From Anaerotruncus rubiinfantis (GTDB lineage: Bacteria; Bacillota; Clostridia; Oscillospirales; Ruminococcaceae): a stretch of 64,000 nt of DNA. The notes under the pieces were generated by a model. It was not told the origin of the DNA. It saw only the letters and a program-made list of their open reading frames with translations, and did not search any database. Shown piece after piece: positions 54,550-62,553 of this stretch. The stretch spans positions 310,001 to 374,000 of the forward strand of contig NZ_FKLA01000008.1 of NCBI RefSeq assembly GCF_900078395.1, given 5' to 3'. Position 1 is the first letter of the stretch; every line of letters begins with the position of its first letter. The translations under genes and the position numbers were made by a program.

Positions 54550-55872
54550 ATGGAGCATACAAAATTTCACTATCATTCACTGGATGAAATCAGGGCGGAA
54601 CAGCAGCGGGTGGGAGTTTCTTTTCCGCTGAGCGCGGACACCGCGGTTCTGAATACGCCGTTTAACTTCGGCAAGGTGGAGATCCGTAACCGTCTGGGCA
54701 TCGCGCCAATGGAAGGAGCGGATTCCAATCCGGACGGTTCGCCTTCCGAAAAGACTTTTGAACGTTATATCCGCCTTGCGAAAGGCGGCGCGGGCGTCAT
54801 CTGGCTGGAAGCGGTCGCGATTGTGCCAGAGGGCCGGTCCAGCCCGCATCAGCTTTTGCTCAGTCGGGAGACGCTGCCGGCTTTCCAGCGGCTGACCGCG
54901 CAGGTCAAGGAGGCGGGTATGCGGGCAAACGGCTTTGCCCCCTATCTGATCATGCAGGCCAATCACAGTGGACGTTATGCCAAACCGGACGGCGTGCCCA
55001 AGCCGATCATCGCTTACCGGCACCCAATTTATGAACAGCGCCGTCCCGCGGACGACAGCTGCATCGCGAGCGATGATTACCTGAAGGGCCTGGAGGAGAA
55101 ATTCGGTCAGGCGGCGGTACTCTGCCGGGAAGCAGGGTTCGACGCGGCCGACATCAAGAGCTGCCACGGCTACCTGCTCGCGGAACTCGCGTCAGCCTAT
55201 ACCCGGCCGGGCCCGTATGGCGGCAGTTTTGAAAACCGGTTCCGTCTCTTTATCAACGCGTTTAAAAACGCAAAGCAGGCGGAGACCGACGATTTCCAGG
55301 TGGTGGCGCGGGTTGGCATCTATGACGGTTACGCTTATCCCTATGGGTTTGGCGTACGGCCGGAAGGCGGACTTGCGCCGGACTATACGGAAGGCGTCCG
55401 GCTGATGAAAATCCTGTATGAGGAATGCGGTCTGCAATTTGCCAATATCACGATGGGAAACCCTTATGAGGATACCCACGTCACCCGCCCGTATGATCTG
55501 GGCAACTATCCGCCGCCGGAGCATCCGTTTGAGGGTATCGCGCGGATGTACGAGGGATGCAAAGCGGTGAAAGAAGCGTTGCCGGATCTGATGGTTTCGG
55601 CGTCGGCGCCCAGCTATCTGCGTGCTTATTCACCGAACCTGGCAGCGGGAGCGATTCTGGACGGCTGCTGCGATGAAGTGCTGTTTGGACGGCTGTCCTT
55701 TGCCGATCCGGAGTTCCCCAATGAAATTGCGGCGACCGGGACGATCGATCCCAAAAAGGTCTGTGTGACCTGCGGCAAATGCGGGGTTCTGATCCGCGCC
55801 GGCAAGCTGACCGGATGTGTGGTGCGTATGCCGCACCCCTATCTGGACATCTTGCGCAGTATGAATACATAA
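54550..55872 (+). CDS. Old-yellow-enzyme family reductase with C-terminal [4Fe-4S] motif
   Basis: FMN TIM-barrel oxidoreductase (440 aa) resembling the first half of 2,4-dienoyl-CoA/enoate reductases. Barrel motifs: RNRLGIAPMEGADSNPDG, the active-site SCHGYLLAELASAYTR and the GPYGGSFENRFR loop. A cluster motif, Cys405, Cys408, Cys411 and Cys423 (CVTCGKCG..GC), follows, but the protein ends there without the FAD/NAD(P)H half found in full-length enzymes. It must receive electrons from another protein; the flavoprotein encoded just upstream is the obvious candidate. Likely reduces or oxidises a C=C next to a carbonyl or carboxyl. Confidence 0.86.
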   Translation: MEHTKFHYHSLDEIRAEQQRVGVSFPLSADTAVLNTPFNFGKVEIRNRLGIAPMEGADSNPDGSPSEKTFERYIRLAKGGAGVIWLEAVAIVPEGRSSPHQLLLSRETLPAFQRLTAQVKEAGMRANGFAPYLIMQANHSGRYAKPDGVPKPIIAYRHPIYEQRRPADDSCIASDDYLKGLEEKFGQAAVLCREAGFDAADIKSCHGYLLAELASAYTRPGPYGGSFENRFRLFINAFKNAKQAETDDFQVVARVGIYDGYAYPYGFGVRPEGGLAPDYTEGVRLMKILYEECGLQFANITMGNPYEDTHVTRPYDLGNYPPPEHPFEGIARMYEGCKAVKEALPDLMVSASAPSYLRAYSPNLAAGAILDGCCDEVLFGRLSFADPEFPNEIAATGTIDPKKVCVTCGKCGVLIRAGKLTGCVVRMPHPYLDILRSMNT

Positions 55873-55889
55873 AAGGGGATAATGTCAAA

Positions 55890-56669
55890 ATGATGAAAAA
55901 AGTTGCTGTTGTCACCGGCGCCCGCAGGGGGATCGGCCTCGGCATTGCGAAAGAGCTGGGCCTGGCCGGCTGTTATGTGGTCATGTCCGCGTTTTCCGCC
56001 GACGCGCAGGATGCGCTGGAAGAGATGAAAGCGCTGGGCCTGCAGGACAGCTGTGAATATATGCAATGCGATATTTCAGACGCGCCCTCCCGCGAGGCCC
56101 TGCTCGGTGCGGTCTGTCAAAAGTTCGGCCGACTCGATATTCTGGTGAACTGTGCGGGTGTCGCGCCCAAGAGCCGGTTGGATTTGCTGGAAACCACCGA
56201 GGAAAGCTACGACTATGTGGTGAATACCAACGCCCGTTCAACCTTCTTTATGTGCCAGCTTGCGGCCAACAAGATGATTGCCTTCAAGGAAGCGGGAGAC
56301 ATCGCGGAATATTCCCCGCGTATCATCAATATTTCTTCGATTTCCGCCTATACTTCCTCGACCAACCGTGCCGAATACTGTATCTCCAAAGCAGCAATCT
56401 CGATGACCACCCAGCTGTTTGCAGACCGTCTGGCCGATTACGGTATTCCGGTCTTTGAGGTCCGCCCGGGGATTATCATGACCGACATGACCGCGAAAGT
56501 GGCTGAAAAATACGAAAAACTTATCTCGGAAGGCGTTACGCCGATCCGGCGCTTCGGCCAGCCGAAGGATGTCGCCAACTGTGTTGTCGCTGCCTGCAGC
56601 GGCCGGTTGGACTTTGCCACCGGCCAGGTGCTGAATGCGGATGGAGGTTTCTCCATTCGCCGTCTGTGA
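55890..56669 (+). CDS. Short-chain dehydrogenase/reductase (SDR)
   Basis: SDR of 259 aa, last gene of the operon. NAD(P) loop TGARRGIGLGIAKELG (the two arginines favour NADP), NCAGVAPKS, catalytic Ser in NISSISAYTSS, Tyr-Lys in YCISKAA, and RPGIIMTDMT. ATG 55890 is chosen after AAAAGGGG; the next codon is also ATG. It differs from the SDR at 45985 in cofactor region and substrate loop, suggesting a different step of the same route. Confidence 0.9.
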   Translation: MMKKVAVVTGARRGIGLGIAKELGLAGCYVVMSAFSADAQDALEEMKALGLQDSCEYMQCDISDAPSREALLGAVCQKFGRLDILVNCAGVAPKSRLDLLETTEESYDYVVNTNARSTFFMCQLAANKMIAFKEAGDIAEYSPRIINISSISAYTSSTNRAEYCISKAAISMTTQLFADRLADYGIPVFEVRPGIIMTDMTAKVAEKYEKLISEGVTPIRRFGQPKDVANCVVAACSGRLDFATGQVLNADGGFSIRRL

Positions 56670-56696
56670 GTTGTCCGGCAGGCATCCTCTAAAAGC

Positions 56697-56740
56697 AAAA
56701 AATCCGCCCGTCCATTTTTAAATGGACGGGCGGATTTTTT
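56697..56740. terminator. Strong bidirectional terminator
   Basis: AAAAAATCCGCCCGTCCAT and its complement form a stem of about 20 bp with flanking A and T runs, between the SDR (plus) and DeoR (minus) genes. Confidence 0.9.
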
Positions 56741-56786
56741 GTAATGTTCCTTTAGGCGGAGGAATCCCGTGGACGGCATCGGCCTG

Positions 56787-57548
56787 TCAGGGGCTGATGA
56801 TGTGCAGGCCTTTATCCCTGAATTTTTGAAGCTCGGTCTCATTGGTGACGTCCGTAACCAGGTGGGAGATCTTGTCCAGTTCCGCAGCCTGATAAAAAGC
56901 GCGGATGCCGAATTTGCTCGAGTCCATCATGACATACCATTCTTCAGACAGCTGCGGGATGGTGCGGGTGACGTGGGCGCTTAGCATATTGTTAACGGTC
57001 AAACCGATCTCGCTGTCAATGCCAACGCCGCCGGAAAAAGCCTTATTGACAAACAAGCCGCTGACCAGCTTGCTGAAATTGGCGTCATAGGCTGAAAAGA
57101 GGCCGTCCGGGGTCATGACAATTTCCCCGCCGAGAAGCACGATGTTCTCCACATGAGGCTTGAGGATGCTCAGTGCGGAGACATTGTTGGTGATTACGGA
57201 AATGCCTTTTACTTCCTTGATTTTTTCCGCAAGGGAGATGCAGGTGCGGCCAGAGCCCAAATAGATGAAATCGCCGGGGCAGACGTAATCTTTTGCAAGA
57301 TCAGTGACGATATCAATCCTGTCGGGAATCAACAGCGGAGGCTGAGAAGGCTTGGAGTTTGCCGAAGCGTCAACCAGGATGGCGCCGCCATGCGTGCGGG
57401 TAACGATACCTGCATCCTCCATCATGTCAAGATCCTTTCGGATGGTAACAATGCTGACCCCCAAATATTCAGCCAGACTCTTGGTAGAAGCGGCCTGATT
57501 TTCTTTAAGGTACGCTTGTATTTTTATAAGTCTGTCATGCTGCAACAA
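56787..57548 (-). CDS. DeoR/GlpR-family repressor
   Basis: Sugar-responsive repressor (253 aa). Winged helix: RLIKIQAYLKENQAASTKSLAEYLGVSIVTIRKDLDMMEDAG; effector domain: FIYLGSGRTCISLAEKI and NIVLLGGEIVMTPDGLFS. Start TTG 57548 lies 8 nt after AGGGGG. It is 98 nt downstream of the UlaE-type gene on the same strand and probably governs that unit and the divergent NagB-like operon. Confidence 0.9.
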   Translation of the reverse strand: MLQHDRLIKIQAYLKENQAASTKSLAEYLGVSIVTIRKDLDMMEDAGIVTRTHGGAILVDASANSKPSQPPLLIPDRIDIVTDLAKDYVCPGDFIYLGSGRTCISLAEKIKEVKGISVITNNVSALSILKPHVENIVLLGGEIVMTPDGLFSAYDANFSKLVSGLFVNKAFSGGVGIDSEIGLTVNNMLSAHVTRTIPQLSEEWYVMMDSSKFGIRAFYQAAELDKISHLVTDVTNETELQKFRDKGLHIISP

Positions 57549-57645
57549 AGAATTTGCCCCCTAAATACGATTTCTTTCATATTATTTCATTATATTCACT
57601 TTGGTAAAAAAAGCAAGTAAAAAACAAAAAGGTTGCTTTGGGATC

Positions 57646-58527
57646 TCATGGATTCCGCACGGCGCCGTAAAACTGCCTTTCAATGAAAGCTTTGGCTTCT
57701 TTTATCTGCATTTTTGCATCGCCGCCCTCCCTGTGCCACATCTCCATGGTATAGGGTCCACTGTACCCCAAACCTTCCAGATAAGCGAAAATTCCCTGAA
57801 AATTTACACAGCCTGTGCCAAAGGGAACGCGCTTGAAGCAGCCGGGTCCTTTTTCACTTTCTTTTTGCGTTTCTTTGATGTGTATGGCGACCATTTCGTG
57901 TTTCCCGAGACTGAGCTCATAAAACACATCGTTTTCCTGCCACGCCGAGAGGTTGCCCACATCGGGATAAACCGTAAACCAAGGGGAGGGGAGTTGCTTT
58001 TTGTACTCCATATAGCGGCCGATACTGCTCATGAGCTTGGTGTCCATGATCTCCATGGCGAGCATGACCTGATACCTTGCGGCCATGGCACAGGCATCTC
58101 TGAGCCCCTGGAGAAAAGCTGCCAGGCTTTCCGGGGTGGAAGGCTCATAATACACATCGTAGCCCGCCAGCTGAATGACGCGGATGCCTAGCCTGTGAGC
58201 GAAGCGGATGGCGCGTTCCATGATATCATAAGCCCTTTGACGGACCGTTTCATCGGCGCTGCCGAAAGGAAAGCGCCGATGGGCACTGAGGCATAGGGAC
58301 TGCGGGCGCAGACCGGCGGAGGTTATCCTGTCCAAAAGCGTGTCCTGTTCTTTATCGGTCATATAAAGCCTTGCGATTCGTTCATCCGTTTCATCGACCG
58401 ATATTTCAACATAATCAAATCCCAATTCCTTTGCCAAGGAAAATTTTTCCCAGAGCGCGATCCTGTCCGGCATCGCCTTTTCATAAAGCCCCAAAAGATG
58501 TCCGCCCAGCACAGAAAATCCCTCCAT
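57646..58527 (-). CDS. ulaE: L-ribulose-5-phosphate 3-epimerase (UlaE/SgbU type)
   Basis: TIM-barrel epimerase (293 aa) that in E. coli converts L-ribulose 5-phosphate to L-xylulose 5-phosphate or the reverse in ascorbate/gulonate use. The match to UlaE is clear: GLYEKAMP, FDYVEISVDETDERIARL, SLCLSAHRRFPFGS, IRVIQLAGYDVYYEP, AMEIMDTKLMSSI, VYPDVGNLSAW and GPYTMEMWH. The metal ligands of the family lie in these blocks. Its start codon directly abuts the stop of the EamA transporter gene upstream, so the two are co-translated. ulaA-D partners are absent. Confidence 0.9.
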   Translation of the reverse strand: MEGFSVLGGHLLGLYEKAMPDRIALWEKFSLAKELGFDYVEISVDETDERIARLYMTDKEQDTLLDRITSAGLRPQSLCLSAHRRFPFGSADETVRQRAYDIMERAIRFAHRLGIRVIQLAGYDVYYEPSTPESLAAFLQGLRDACAMAARYQVMLAMEIMDTKLMSSIGRYMEYKKQLPSPWFTVYPDVGNLSAWQENDVFYELSLGKHEMVAIHIKETQKESEKGPGCFKRVPFGTGCVNFQGIFAYLEGLGYSGPYTMEMWHREGGDAKMQIKEAKAFIERQFYGAVRNP

Positions 58528-59424
58528 TCATACGCGTTTTTCCACCTGCATCCGCGCGTCGGCCTGCCTGCCGGCGTTGCATTCCATGACGACAATACAA
58601 AAGAGCAGCAGTGCGGTCCCGATCCAGGCGCGGGAGGAAAAGTACTCATGAAACACGAGCTTCCCGCCGATCAGGGTAAAGACGGGAATGCTGGCAAAAA
58701 TGATGCCGGTATGCACAGCGCTGGTATAGCGCTGTGCATAGGCCTGGATGTAGGTCGCAAAGGCAGTGCTTATAATGCCCGTCCACACGATGCAAAGCCA
58801 GCCGGAGGCAGTGCTTGGCAGGCGGATACCGGAAATGGGCAGAGCGGTTAGGATACCACACAGGGCCATGACGGCGAGGGGGCCGACGGTCAATGCGACG
58901 GGATCATCCCCCATCGCAAGATATCTTTCGACGAGCAGGATCTGAAGTCCCGCCAGGGCGGAACTTGCCAAACAGATCCACATGCCGGTGCCATATTCCA
59001 TATGATTGCCGATGGTGATCAGGCAGATGCTGATAAAGGCGCCGGTGATGCAGAGAAGCGTCTTGCGTTCAAAGCGGCGGTGCATGAAAAGAAAGGCGAT
59101 GATGGGAATCGCGATGGTCTGCAAGCTTGTCAGAAAGCCCGCGACACTGACCGGGGTCATCGAGATGCCGCCCGTGCAGGTCACATGGGCGAGGTAGGTG
59201 ACAACACCCACGATGAGGACATGCTTTCTGGCATCTTTTGAAAAGACGCCCCCGCACCTTTTTCGAAAAATGATAAAGGACACAAGGAAAGCCAGCAGAA
59301 AGCGCAGGGCGATAAAATTGAAGACGGCAAGTTCTTGGGTGGCAATTTTCAGAACAACACTGGTAACCCCCATAATGACCGCGTAGAGCAGCAATAATAG
59401 ATCCGCGGAGAACTGTTTGTTCAT
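58528..59424 (-). CDS. EamA-family DMT permease
   Basis: Drug/metabolite-transporter superfamily protein (298 aa) with ten helices in two EamA repeats: LLLLYAVIMGVTSVVLKIATQELAVFNFIALRFLLAF, and the second repeat ALAGLQILLVERYLAMGDDPVALTVGPLAVMAL. Direction of transport and substrate are unknown; pairing with the UlaE-type epimerase suggests sugar or sugar-acid movement. AGGTGC precedes the ATG. Confidence 0.87.
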   Translation of the reverse strand: MNKQFSADLLLLLYAVIMGVTSVVLKIATQELAVFNFIALRFLLAFLVSFIIFRKRCGGVFSKDARKHVLIVGVVTYLAHVTCTGGISMTPVSVAGFLTSLQTIAIPIIAFLFMHRRFERKTLLCITGAFISICLITIGNHMEYGTGMWICLASSALAGLQILLVERYLAMGDDPVALTVGPLAVMALCGILTALPISGIRLPSTASGWLCIVWTGIISTAFATYIQAYAQRYTSAVHTGIIFASIPVFTLIGGKLVFHEYFSSRAWIGTALLLFCIVVMECNAGRQADARMQVEKRV

Positions 59425-59576
59425 AAAGCACCTCCCGAACGACGCAACGAAAGCAATGTAATAAATACGATAGCAGACAGGAAACTAAATGTCAACAAAA
59501 GAAAACAACAATTGGAGATAACGCACAAGAATAAATAATTTGCTTTATAAAAAAGAGAGAAAAAGAAAATATTAAG

Positions 59577-59606
59577 TTGACTTTTTATGAATAACAGAGG
59601 TAAAAT
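59577..59606 (+). promoter_or_regulatory. Promoter of the NagB-like operon
   Basis: TTGACT (59577) and TAAAAT (59601) with an 18-bp spacer, inside the 242-nt AT-rich region between the divergent EamA and NagB-like genes. No other gene is visible there. Confidence 0.7.
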
Positions 59607-59666
59607 AAGGGCAATCACAAATCTAATTGTTTTATAAAAGAAATAAAACGAAAGGAAAAGATAAAA

Positions 59667-60587
59667 ATGAAAGAGTACGTCATTGAGAAAGAGGAGCTTT
59701 TCAAATGGTGTTCCATCCCGGTCGATCAGCTTGAAAATCATCCGGATAGCAAAGTCAAGCTTACGATTAAGGATACAAGACAGGAGGCCATGCGCCTGGC
59801 CGGCAATATGATGGCCGACGAAGTCATCAAAAATAACGCAGCCGGCAAACCCACCAGCTGGGTCCTGCCATCCGGCCCTGCGGATCAGTTTGATACCTTT
59901 ATTGACCGGGTCAACAAGGAAAGAATCAGCCTCAAGAACCTCACGATTTTCCACATGGACTACGTCCTTGACTATAACTCCCGGGTTTACCCGCTGGGTA
60001 ATTACTACGAAAGCGCGCACGGCAGGATGCTCTATCGTTTCTACAATAAAATTGATCCTGAACTGAATGTTCCCGAGAGCCAAAGGATCTGGCCCCGCAT
60101 CGAGGATCTGGACGAGATGGACCGGATGATCGAAGCCATCGGCGGCGTTGACACCGTCTGGGCGGGCGTTGGTTACAAAGGCCTGGTGGCGTTCTGCGAA
60201 TCCCCGCACGATTCCTACCAGCGCATCACGCTGGAGGACTATGAAAACATGAAAACCAGGATCGTTGAGCTCAACTACGACACCACTATCGCAACCAGCC
60301 AGCGCAGCTTCGGCGGCTGTTATGACCGGGCTCCGTTCCAGGCGGTCACCATTGGATTTAAGTCGATGCTCTCCGCGAAGCGCTGCGTCGCGATGATCTG
60401 CACCGGCGAGTGGAAACAGACGGTTCTCAGGGTCCTGATGTTCAGCGAGCCCACCTTAGAGTATCCCGTAACCCTGTTCCCGAAGCATGTTCCCGAGGTC
60501 ATCATTCTGGCCGACCGCTTCACCGCGACGCACCCCATGTCCAAGGGCGAAATCGTCCTCTCCGCGGAGAACACTGAGAAGCACTGA
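59667..60587 (+). CDS. NagB-like sugar-phosphate isomerase/deaminase homologue, copy 1
   Basis: 306-residue relative of glucosamine-6-phosphate deaminase. The fold signature is clear (IFHMDYVLDYNSRVYPLGNYYES; VDTVWAGVGYKGLVAFCESP), but NagB's catalytic Asp141 and His143 align with Lys171 and Leu173, while Asp72 (here Asp98) and Glu148 (here Glu178) are kept. The phosphate loop is SGPADQF rather than the usual TGGTP. It is also about 40 residues longer than NagB. A deamination reaction by the known mechanism is therefore doubtful; sugar-phosphate binding or isomerisation is more likely. AAAGGAAAAG precedes the ATG. Confidence 0.75.
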   Translation: MKEYVIEKEELFKWCSIPVDQLENHPDSKVKLTIKDTRQEAMRLAGNMMADEVIKNNAAGKPTSWVLPSGPADQFDTFIDRVNKERISLKNLTIFHMDYVLDYNSRVYPLGNYYESAHGRMLYRFYNKIDPELNVPESQRIWPRIEDLDEMDRMIEAIGGVDTVWAGVGYKGLVAFCESPHDSYQRITLEDYENMKTRIVELNYDTTIATSQRSFGGCYDRAPFQAVTIGFKSMLSAKRCVAMICTGEWKQTVLRVLMFSEPTLEYPVTLFPKHVPEVIILADRFTATHPMSKGEIVLSAENTEKH

Positions 60588-60628
60588 ATCGGCTTCGCTT
60601 TCACACTAATATTAAAGGAGAATCAGCC

Positions 60629-61543
60629 ATGGAAGTTTATAAAATTTCTCATGAAGATATGCTTAAATGGTGCTCTATCCCGCAGGAAGAGCTGGTAAAC
60701 CACCCCGACAGCAAGGTGGATCTGAAAATCTTTGAAAACCGCAGGGCGACCATGGAAATGGCCGGCAACATGATGGCCGACGAAGTTGCTAAAAACAATG
60801 CGGAAGGCAAGATCACCAAGTGGATCCTCGGTTCCGGGCCGGAAGACCAGTTCAAAACCTTTATCGACAGAGTCAATAAAGAAAGGATCAGCCTCAAAAA
60901 CCTCTACATATTCCACATGGACTACGGCATTGACTGGAACTCCCGGGTCTATCCGGAAGGCAATAACTACAACAGCCCGCAGGGACGGATGAAGGTCCGT
61001 TTCTACGGCAAGATCGATCCCGAGCTCAATGTGCCGGAAGAACAGCGCATCTGGCCCATGCTCCAGGATCTCGATTATGTGGATAACAAGATCGAAGAGC
61101 TGGGCGGTGTTGACACGCTGTGGGCGGGTATCGGCTACAAGGGCCTGGTCGCGTTCTGCGAATCCCCATCGAACCCTTATCAGCGTGTAACCGAGGAAAT
61201 GTACGTCAACATGAAGACCAAGGTCGTCCACATCAGCAATGAAAAAATTGTTGAGGCCAGCCAGCGCGTTTTCGGCGGCTGCTACGACATGATCCCGCAT
61301 CAGGCGGTCACCATCGGTATGAAATCGATGCTCACCGCAAAGCGCGCGGTCTGCATGATCCCAACCGGCGAGTGGAAACAGACGGTTCTCAGGGTCCTGA
61401 TGTTCAGCGACGCAACGCTCGAGTATCCCTGCACGCTGCTGCCCAAGTACATCCCGGAAGTCGTGGTGCTTACCGATCAGTTTACCGCAACGCATCCGCT
61501 GAGCTTGGACGAAGTCCCTCTGTCCGTCGAAAACCAGAGATAA
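60629..61543 (+). CDS. NagB-like sugar-phosphate isomerase/deaminase homologue, copy 2
   Basis: 304-residue tandem paralogue of copy 1, collinear over its full length, with the same substitutions (Lys171 and Leu173 in GIGYKGLVAFCESP; SGPEDQF loop). Differences cluster in residues 99-120 and at the C-terminus. A 47-nt stretch (61363-61409) is identical to 60402-60448 in copy 1, suggesting gene conversion or strong constraint. It lies 41 nt after copy 1 with AAAGGAG before the ATG; a heteromeric enzyme of the two copies is possible. Confidence 0.75.
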   Translation: MEVYKISHEDMLKWCSIPQEELVNHPDSKVDLKIFENRRATMEMAGNMMADEVAKNNAEGKITKWILGSGPEDQFKTFIDRVNKERISLKNLYIFHMDYGIDWNSRVYPEGNNYNSPQGRMKVRFYGKIDPELNVPEEQRIWPMLQDLDYVDNKIEELGGVDTLWAGIGYKGLVAFCESPSNPYQRVTEEMYVNMKTKVVHISNEKIVEASQRVFGGCYDMIPHQAVTIGMKSMLTAKRAVCMIPTGEWKQTVLRVLMFSDATLEYPCTLLPKYIPEVVVLTDQFTATHPLSLDEVPLSVENQR

Positions 61544-61561
61544 ATCTTTGGAGGAAAGAGC

Positions 61562-62512
61562 ATGAATAAAAACGGCGCAATCGTTCTGAACAATATTGGC
61601 GGCGGGATCAACATCTGGGTCGACCACCTTCCCTCGGTGGGCGAGTCGGTCATGGGATACGGGTTCGAAGTGGGCGAAGACCTGGCGAAAGGCGGCAACG
61701 TTGCGGTTGCCATCCAGCGGCTGGGCATCCCGACCGCTATCATCGGCAAGCTCGGTTGTGACGAAGCGGGCGACCGCGATGCCAACTGGCTGCGCGAAAG
61801 CGGCGTCAACTGCGAATGCCTGATCCAGTCCCCCGAGGCAAAGACCGGTCAGGGGCTGGGGATCAACGAGCGCGAAACCGGGCGCAACCTCATTGTCACC
61901 GGCGAGAGCAGCAGCAAATGGCTGACCAGGGAAGAGGTTGACAGCGCCTTGGAGAAACTTTCTCCCGCCGCATTCTTTATAACCGGTTTTGAAATCAAGG
62001 AAGAACTTGTTCTGCCTGCGGCAAAAAAGGCAAAGGAACTGGGGATGAAGGTCGTCCTCAACCCCAGCCCCCTGCCCCGGCTTACCATGGGGGAACTGCC
62101 TTACGTCGACTACTTCGTGGTAAACGATATTGAAGCCAAGAAACTTCTAGGAATGCCTGAAGAGGGGCCTCTCGACGCAAAACAGGCCTGCCTTGACCTG
62201 CAAAAGAAGTACAAGTCCCCCAATATTATCATCACCCTCGGCGGCGACGGCTATGCCGGCCTGGCGGAGGATCACTTCTTCTGCGGCGAACAGATCCCCG
62301 TTTCGCCCATCATCGACACCAGCGGCGCCGGCGATGGATTCCTCTCTGCAATGGTTGCAAATCTTTATTGGGGTAAAAATCTTGAGGACGCCTGCAGATG
62401 GGCGAACAAATACGCGGCACGGGTTGTCCTGGTGGATGGTACGCTGAAGGGCTACTCCACCGTGGCGGAACTCGAAGCGTTCTACAAACAGCGCGGCGAA
62501 AGCCTTGACTAG
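61562..62512 (+). CDS. PfkB-family carbohydrate kinase
   Basis: Ribokinase-type sugar kinase (316 aa). N-terminal GGGINIWVDHLPSVGESV and GGNVAVAIQRLGIPTAIIGKLGCDEAGD match the PfkB first signature; IDTSGAGDGFLSAMVANLYWG is the second signature with the catalytic Asp. NPSPLPRL and VVNDIEAKKL are typical. It follows the NagB-like genes by 18 nt and presumably phosphorylates the sugar or sugar acid taken up by the TRAP system that follows. Confidence 0.9.
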   Translation: MNKNGAIVLNNIGGGINIWVDHLPSVGESVMGYGFEVGEDLAKGGNVAVAIQRLGIPTAIIGKLGCDEAGDRDANWLRESGVNCECLIQSPEAKTGQGLGINERETGRNLIVTGESSSKWLTREEVDSALEKLSPAAFFITGFEIKEELVLPAAKKAKELGMKVVLNPSPLPRLTMGELPYVDYFVVNDIEAKKLLGMPEEGPLDAKQACLDLQKKYKSPNIIITLGGDGYAGLAEDHFFCGEQIPVSPIIDTSGAGDGFLSAMVANLYWGKNLEDACRWANKYAARVVLVDGTLKGYSTVAELEAFYKQRGESLD

Positions 62513-62553
62513 TCCCTTAACCTTACGGTTAAAAATAAAGGAGGAAAATGGAA

